Positions 33,002 to 37,773 of a DNA stretch of 37,773 nt are shown piece by piece. Below the pieces are notes generated by a model. It was not told the origin of the DNA. It worked only from the letters and a program-made list of their open reading frames with translations, and ran no database searches. Source of the stretch: Bifidobacteriaceae bacterium (GTDB lineage: Bacteria; Actinomycetota; Actinomycetes; Actinomycetales; WQXJ01); NCBI GenBank assembly GCA_031270825.1, contig JAISXH010000040.1, positions 1 to 37,773 on the forward strand. The letters run 5' to 3'. Position 1 is the first letter of the stretch, and every line of letters starts with the position of its first letter. A program made the translations under genes and the position numbers.

Positions 33002-34360
33002 TCAGATTGCGGACAATGCTCGGCGAAGCACGCCAAGGGCGTCCCTAAGGAGATCGTCGCTGATGGTCAGCGGCGGCAGGAACCGGATCACGTTGCCGTA
33101 GGTGCCGCAGGTCAAAGTGATCACACCGGCCCCAATGCAGTGCGCGGCCACGGCTTTGGCAAGCGCGGCGGCTGGGGCTTTGTTTGCCGGATCGACCAGT
33201 TCAAGGGCCATCATGGCGCCGCGTCCGCGGATTTCGCCGATTCTGGGGTCGTCTTGTTGAATGGCCGCTAGCCCGTCCCGCAGGACGGCGCCGATCTGCC
33301 GCGCGCGCTCGGCCAGCCCGTCGCGTTCGATCACATCCAGCACCGCCAGCGCCGCCGCGGTGGCCGCCGGGTTGCCGCCATAAGTGCCGCCGATGCCGCC
33401 CGGCCCGGCAGCGTCCATCACCTCGGCCTTGCCGACCACCCCGGACAGCGGCATGCCCCCCGCGATCCCTTTCGCCACCGTGATCAGGTCGGGTGTGGCC
33501 CCGCTGTCCTCGATGGCGAAGAAATCCCCGGTGCGGGCGATCCCTGACTGGATCTCATCGGCGACAAAGACCACACCGTGGGTCTGGCACCACTGGGCGA
33601 TGGCTTCGATGAAACCCGGCGCCGGGACAATAAAGCCGCCCTCGCCCTGGATCGGTTCGAAGACCACGGCGGCGACCTGGGCCGCTCCGATTTGGGTCTC
33701 GATCTGGCTGATGGCGCTAAGGGCGGCCTGCGGCCCGGTGCGGCCGTCGCGGTAAGGATAGGACCCGCTGACGCGGTAGACCTCCGGGGCGAAGGGCGCG
33801 AAGCCGGCCTTATACGGCTTCGCCTTGGCGGTCATCGCCATGGTCAAGGAAGTGCGTCCGTGGAAGGCGTGGTCGAAGACCACAACCGCTTCGCGTCCGG
33901 TGGCCGCGCGGGCGATCTTGACCGCGTTCTCGACCGCCTCGGCGCCGGAATTGAAAAAGGCCGCCCGGACGGCATCGGCGGGCAGCCCCGGATAGCGCGC
34001 GGCCAGCCGTTCCGCCAGTGCGACGTAGCTTTCATAGGGGCTGACCATAAAACAGGTGTGGGTGAACTGGGCGACCTGTTGGCGGACTGCGGCGACCACC
34101 TCCGGGTTGGCCGCACCGACGGTTGTGACGGCTATGCCTGAGCCGAGGTCGATCAGCGAGTTGCCGTCCACGTCCACCAGGACGCCACCGCCGGCCTGGG
34201 CGGCGAATACCGGCAGGGTCGGGGAATGCAGCGCGCGGGGGACAGCCTGGCGCAACCGCGCCGCCAGGGCCTTCGACCGGGGCCCCGGAATCTCCGTGAC
34301 CAGTTTTCTGACCTGCGGGAGCGCGGGCGGATTGACGCCTACGGCTGGGCTTAGGGGCAT
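33002..34360 (-). CDS. gabT: 4-aminobutyrate aminotransferase
   Basis: A 452-residue class-III, PLP-dependent aminotransferase that transfers the amino group of GABA to 2-oxoglutarate, giving succinate semialdehyde and glutamate. The PLP lysine is Lys297 in TVAKGIAGGMPLSGVVG. The cofactor-binding FVADEIQSG, NSGAEAVENAVKIAR and FDHAFHGRTSLTMAMT motifs are intact. ATG at 34360 is chosen over a longer open frame because GAAGGAG lies at proper distance and homology starts there (the upstream part is repeat-derived). It is divergent from gabD. It might also accept putrescine or other omega-amines, because no separate putrescine aminotransferase is in view. Confidence 0.93.
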   Translation of the reverse strand: MPLSPAVGVNPPALPQVRKLVTEIPGPRSKALAARLRQAVPRALHSPTLPVFAAQAGGGVLVDVDGNSLIDLGSGIAVTTVGAANPEVVAAVRQQVAQFTHTCFMVSPYESYVALAERLAARYPGLPADAVRAAFFNSGAEAVENAVKIARAATGREAVVVFDHAFHGRTSLTMAMTAKAKPYKAGFAPFAPEVYRVSGSYPYRDGRTGPQAALSAISQIETQIGAAQVAAVVFEPIQGEGGFIVPAPGFIEAIAQWCQTHGVVFVADEIQSGIARTGDFFAIEDSGATPDLITVAKGIAGGMPLSGVVGKAEVMDAAGPGGIGGTYGGNPAATAAALAVLDVIERDGLAERARQIGAVLRDGLAAIQQDDPRIGEIRGRGAMMALELVDPANKAPAAALAKAVAAHCIGAGVITLTCGTYGNVIRFLPPLTISDDLLRDALGVLRRALSAI

Positions 34361-34442
34361 GGCGACTCCTTCGGTAAGCATGTTCGGAGCCAAGCCTAAC
34401 CGCCCGGGCCCAGTTGTCGGGCCGCGCGCCCAGCGTGCGCCC

Positions 34443-34558
34443 GCCCGATGCCGCTCGCTCGGCATCCGCCCGCCCGATGCCGCTCGCTCGGCACCCGCCC
34501 GCCCGATGCCGCACGCTCGGCACCCGCCCGCCCGATGCCGCTCGCTCGTCCGGCGTCC
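34443..34558. repeat. 29-bp tandem repeat array with internal palindromes, gabT–gabD gap
   Basis: Four adjacent 29-bp units start at 34443, 34472, 34501 and 34530; the last degenerates at its end. Each begins GCCCGATGCCGC. In the first unit GATGCCG and CGGCATC form a perfect 7-bp inverted repeat around CTCGCT; later units keep it with one or two mismatches. There are no spacers, so it is not CRISPR. It lies between divergent gabT and gabD, upstream of both. Confidence 0.85.
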
Positions 34559-34721
34559 GCCCGCCCAGCCCCCTTTGCCCGGCGCCCGCACAGCGCTTGC
34601 CCACTCGGCGGCGCCCGCCTGGCTGTTCGGCGCCGCCCGCTCAGCACCTGCCTCCCGCCTCGCGGCGCGCGGCGCGTTAGGCTGATCGGGACCCCACAGC
34701 CGAGCTCGGAAAGGCAGATCG

Positions 34722-36218
34722 ATGACCCAAACAGCCCCAGGAGCGCAGCCCGGCGCAGACGTTCGGGAGTTGCGGGCGCAGGCGCTCGAACTGGCCCCGG
34801 CGGAACTGGTGATCGGGGGCCAATGGCGGAACACGGCATCGGGCGGGGAAATCGCGGTCGAGAACCCGGCGACCGGCCAAGTGCTGGCCCGGGTCCCGGC
34901 GGCGGGACCGGCCGAAGGCCTGGCGGCGCTGGACGCGGCGGCGGGGGCGTCCCAGGCCTGGGCGCGACTGGCGCCCCGTCAGCGCGGCGAAATCCTCCGC
35001 CGCGCCTTCGAGCTGATCACCGAGCGCGAGCGCCAATTCGCGGCCCTGATCACCCTGGAGATGGGCAAACCGCTGGCGGACGCGCTCGGGGAGGTCCGTT
35101 ACGGCGCCGAGTTTTTCCGCTGGTACGCGGAAGAGGCGGTCCGGCTCTACGGGCGCACGGCGACTTCGCCGGAAGGCCACCTCGACATCCTGACCGTGCC
35201 CCGGCCGGTCGGTCCGTGCCTATTCATCACGCCGTGGAATTTCCCGCTGGCGATGGCCACCCGCAAGATCGGGCCGGCGCTCGCCGCCGGCTGCACCTGC
35301 GTGATCAAACCGGCCTCCTTGACGCCGCTGTCGACCCTGGCGGTCGCGCGCGTGCTGGAGGAAGCAGGTGTCCCCGCCGGCGTGGTCAATGTGATCCCGG
35401 CCCGAGGTGACGCCGCCACCGCGCCGATTTTGGCCGACCGGCGGCTCCGCAAGCTCTCCTTCACCGGCTCCACGCCGGTTGGCCAGCGCCTATTGGCGGA
35501 CGCGGCCCCCGGTGTCCTCAGGACGTCGATGGAATTGGGTGGCTGCGCGCCGTTCATCGTCTTCGCCGACGCGGACCTGGATGTGGCCGTCGATTCCGCG
35601 GTGGCGGCCAAGACCCGGTCCAACGGCGAGGCCTGCAATGCGGCCAACACGTTCTACGCCCAGGCCGGCGTCGCCGAGGAGTTCGCCCGCCGCCTGGCCG
35701 AACGCTTCGCCGCGATTGAGGTTGGCGACGGTCTGGAGCCGGGCGTCGGATTGGGCCCGTTGGTTTCGCGGGGCCAGCGGCAGACGGTCGCGGAACTGGT
35801 GGACTCAGCGGTGCACGATGGCGCCCGTCCGCTCACCGGGGGCTCCGTTCCGCCGGGCGCGGGTTACTTTTACCCGCCCACGGTCCTGGCCGGGGTGCCG
35901 GAGGGATCAGCCGTCGTGACCACGGAGATCTTTGGCCCTGTGGCGCCGGTGACGCCATTCGAGACCGTTGACGAGGTCCTGGCCCGAGCCAACGCGGTCG
36001 ATGTCGGCCTGGCGGGCTACGTCTACACCAGGGACATGGCTTTGGTCCAGCGTTGCGTCCGGGAGCTCGAAGTCGGGATGTTGGCAGTTAACACTGGCCC
36101 GATCTCCAACGCGGCGGCGCCGTTCGGGGGGATCAAGCATTCCGGTTTGGGCCGCGAAGGCGGCCCTGAAGGCATCCAAGAGTACGTCGACTCGCTCTAC
36201 GTGGGGATCCCTCGCTGA
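34722..36218 (+). CDS. gabD: Succinate-semialdehyde dehydrogenase
   Basis: A 498-residue NAD(P)-dependent aldehyde dehydrogenase that oxidises succinate semialdehyde to succinate, the step after GabT. Visible motifs are ITPWNFPLAMATRKIGPAL, SFTGSTPVGQ, the MELGGCAPF glutamate motif and the catalytic Cys305 in SNGEACNAANTF, which varies the more common GQTCVCANR. The end PFGGIKHSGLGREGG is typical. About 30 extra Ala/Pro-rich residues precede the family start. ATG at 34722 follows a purine-rich GGAAAGG. Its stop codon coincides with the start of the 9-bp repeat array. Confidence 0.9.
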   Translation: MTQTAPGAQPGADVRELRAQALELAPAELVIGGQWRNTASGGEIAVENPATGQVLARVPAAGPAEGLAALDAAAGASQAWARLAPRQRGEILRRAFELITERERQFAALITLEMGKPLADALGEVRYGAEFFRWYAEEAVRLYGRTATSPEGHLDILTVPRPVGPCLFITPWNFPLAMATRKIGPALAAGCTCVIKPASLTPLSTLAVARVLEEAGVPAGVVNVIPARGDAATAPILADRRLRKLSFTGSTPVGQRLLADAAPGVLRTSMELGGCAPFIVFADADLDVAVDSAVAAKTRSNGEACNAANTFYAQAGVAEEFARRLAERFAAIEVGDGLEPGVGLGPLVSRGQRQTVAELVDSAVHDGARPLTGGSVPPGAGYFYPPTVLAGVPEGSAVVTTEIFGPVAPVTPFETVDEVLARANAVDVGLAGYVYTRDMALVQRCVRELEVGMLAVNTGPISNAAAPFGGIKHSGLGREGGPEGIQEYVDSLYVGIPR

Positions 36219-36380
36219 TCGCTCTGATCGCTCTTGTCCCTCTGATCGCTCGGGTCACGCTGGTCGTGCTGGCCACGCTGATTGCGCTGGTTCGCCTGGC
36301 CGCTCCGATCGCTCTGATCGCTCTGATCACACTGATCACACTGGCCACGCTGGTTGCGCTGGTTGCGCTGGTTCGCCGGG
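36219..36380. repeat. Eighteen tandem 9-bp units after gabD
   Basis: From the base after the gabD stop, the DNA divides into 18 consecutive 9-bp units such as TCGCTCTGA, TCACGCTGG, CCACGCTGA, TTGCGCTGG and TTCGCCTGG. Unit types recur in order (CCACGCTGx–TTGCGCTGG–...–TTCGCCxGG at both ends), so there is also a higher-order duplication of about 72 bp. Because 9 is divisible by three, the frames stay periodic: one plus-strand frame would encode a hydrophobic Leu/Ile/Ala/Thr repeat, but there is no supported start, so I treat it as non-coding. Confidence 0.8.
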
Positions 36381-36566
36381 CCTGGGGCGAAGCCGGCGCG
36401 GGCGTCCGGGACTGTTCGCAGCCCAAACCCGCAGCCAGGCAGGCGGTTGGTCCGGCGTATAGCCGGTGGTTGCCGCTGGAACTGGGCCCAATGCCGGAGC
36501 CCGGTTGCGGGCGCAGGTGGCAGGATTGGATGGTCTGGTAGTACACACGAGTCTTGGAGGAAAGAA

Positions 36567-37592
<1,026 letters not shown>

Positions 37593-37662
37593 AGATTCTG
37601 TTGGCGGCGGTGGCGGGAAGCCACGCTAACTATCCGATTGGGGGTTGTTGGCGCCGCTTTCC

Positions 37663-37699
37663 GCCTAGGAAACCGGTGAACAGAACCGGTTTCCTAGGC
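37663..37699 (+). terminator. Perfect hairpin downstream of fbaA
   Basis: GCCTAGGAAACCGGT is followed by a 7-base loop (GAACAGA) and its exact 15-bp reverse complement. It lies 70 bp past the aldolase stop. No U-run follows. An intrinsic terminator is likeliest, though perfect symmetry also allows a bidirectional terminator shared with a gene beyond the window. Confidence 0.65.
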
Positions 37700-37773
37700 C
37701 GAAGCAGCGCTTGCCTTCCGCGTTTCCGCTGGTCAGCGTTCCGCTGCCCTGCGTCAACACGGTCGGAGCGTGG

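Noticed and set aside
34443..34558. CRISPR array
   Set aside because: Units are directly adjacent with no spacers and there are no cas genes.
34361..34834. N-terminal extension of gabT by 158 codons
   Set aside because: The extension is translated repeat DNA and overlaps gabD. ATG at 34360 has a good Shine-Dalgarno and the family start.
36266..36541. A 91-codon hydrophobic protein
   Set aside because: It is the in-frame reading of the 9-bp array plus adjoining sequence. It has no ribosome-binding site and an ATG only by chance within a repeat unit.

Overview
The window is high-GC, gene-dense DNA with actinobacterial gene content, and it most resembles a Micrococcales/Actinomycetales-like genome. 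The evidence is a MoxR–DUF58–transglutaminase operon, a YtrB-like ABC exporter, a divergent protein-O-mannosyltransferase/rsmI pair (the Rv1002c/Rv1003 arrangement of Mycobacterium), an LppM-like lipoprotein, and several -10 hexamers six bases upstream of a start codon, as in leaderless transcripts. I cannot name a genus. Function calls rest on motifs and family knowledge; nothing was searched.

Layout. 1–9200: a long minus-strand protein built like an SF1 helicase whose ATPase motifs have all decayed, divergent from a translationally coupled moxR / DUF58 / TgpA-like transglutaminase operon. 9375–12763: a proline-rich tail-anchored protein, then an ABC exporter permease and ATPase reading away from ilvD. 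12772–16123: ilvD and the Nramp transporter mntH, with a DtxR/IdeR/MntR-type palindrome upstream. 16380–19128: pmt and rsmI, back to back with 19 bp between their starts. 19282–20136: an unassigned gene.

20137–23528 is a decayed accessory island ending exactly at the 3' end of tRNA-Thr(CGT). It holds an Imm5-like immunity gene, a fused antitoxin/VapC remnant, the end of an antitoxin with the P-loop of a zeta-type toxin, the 3' end of a group II intron (maturase C-terminus plus domains V and VI), an intact VbhA-like antitoxin followed by a broken Fic gene, and a second Fic remnant on the other strand. The last 10 bp of the tRNA/CCA end are duplicated next to it, as at an integration scar.

24170–28578: two tandem paralogous secreted CSLREA/beta-helix proteins, probably surface or extracellular. 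28635–36218: a putrescine/GABA module consisting of an APC permease, gamma-aminobutyraldehyde dehydrogenase, gabT and gabD, with an LppM-like lipoprotein in the middle. Together these enzymes would convert 4-aminobutanal to GABA, succinate semialdehyde and succinate. The gabT–gabD gap carries a 29-bp tandem array of hairpin-forming units, and the gabD–fba gap carries eighteen 9-bp units. 36567–37592: class II fructose-bisphosphate aldolase with a strong hairpin downstream.

The points most worth following are the toxin–antitoxin graveyard with its intron fragment at tRNA-Thr, the ATPase-dead helicase-like protein beside moxR, the paired CSLREA proteins, and the two unusual intergenic repeat arrays.
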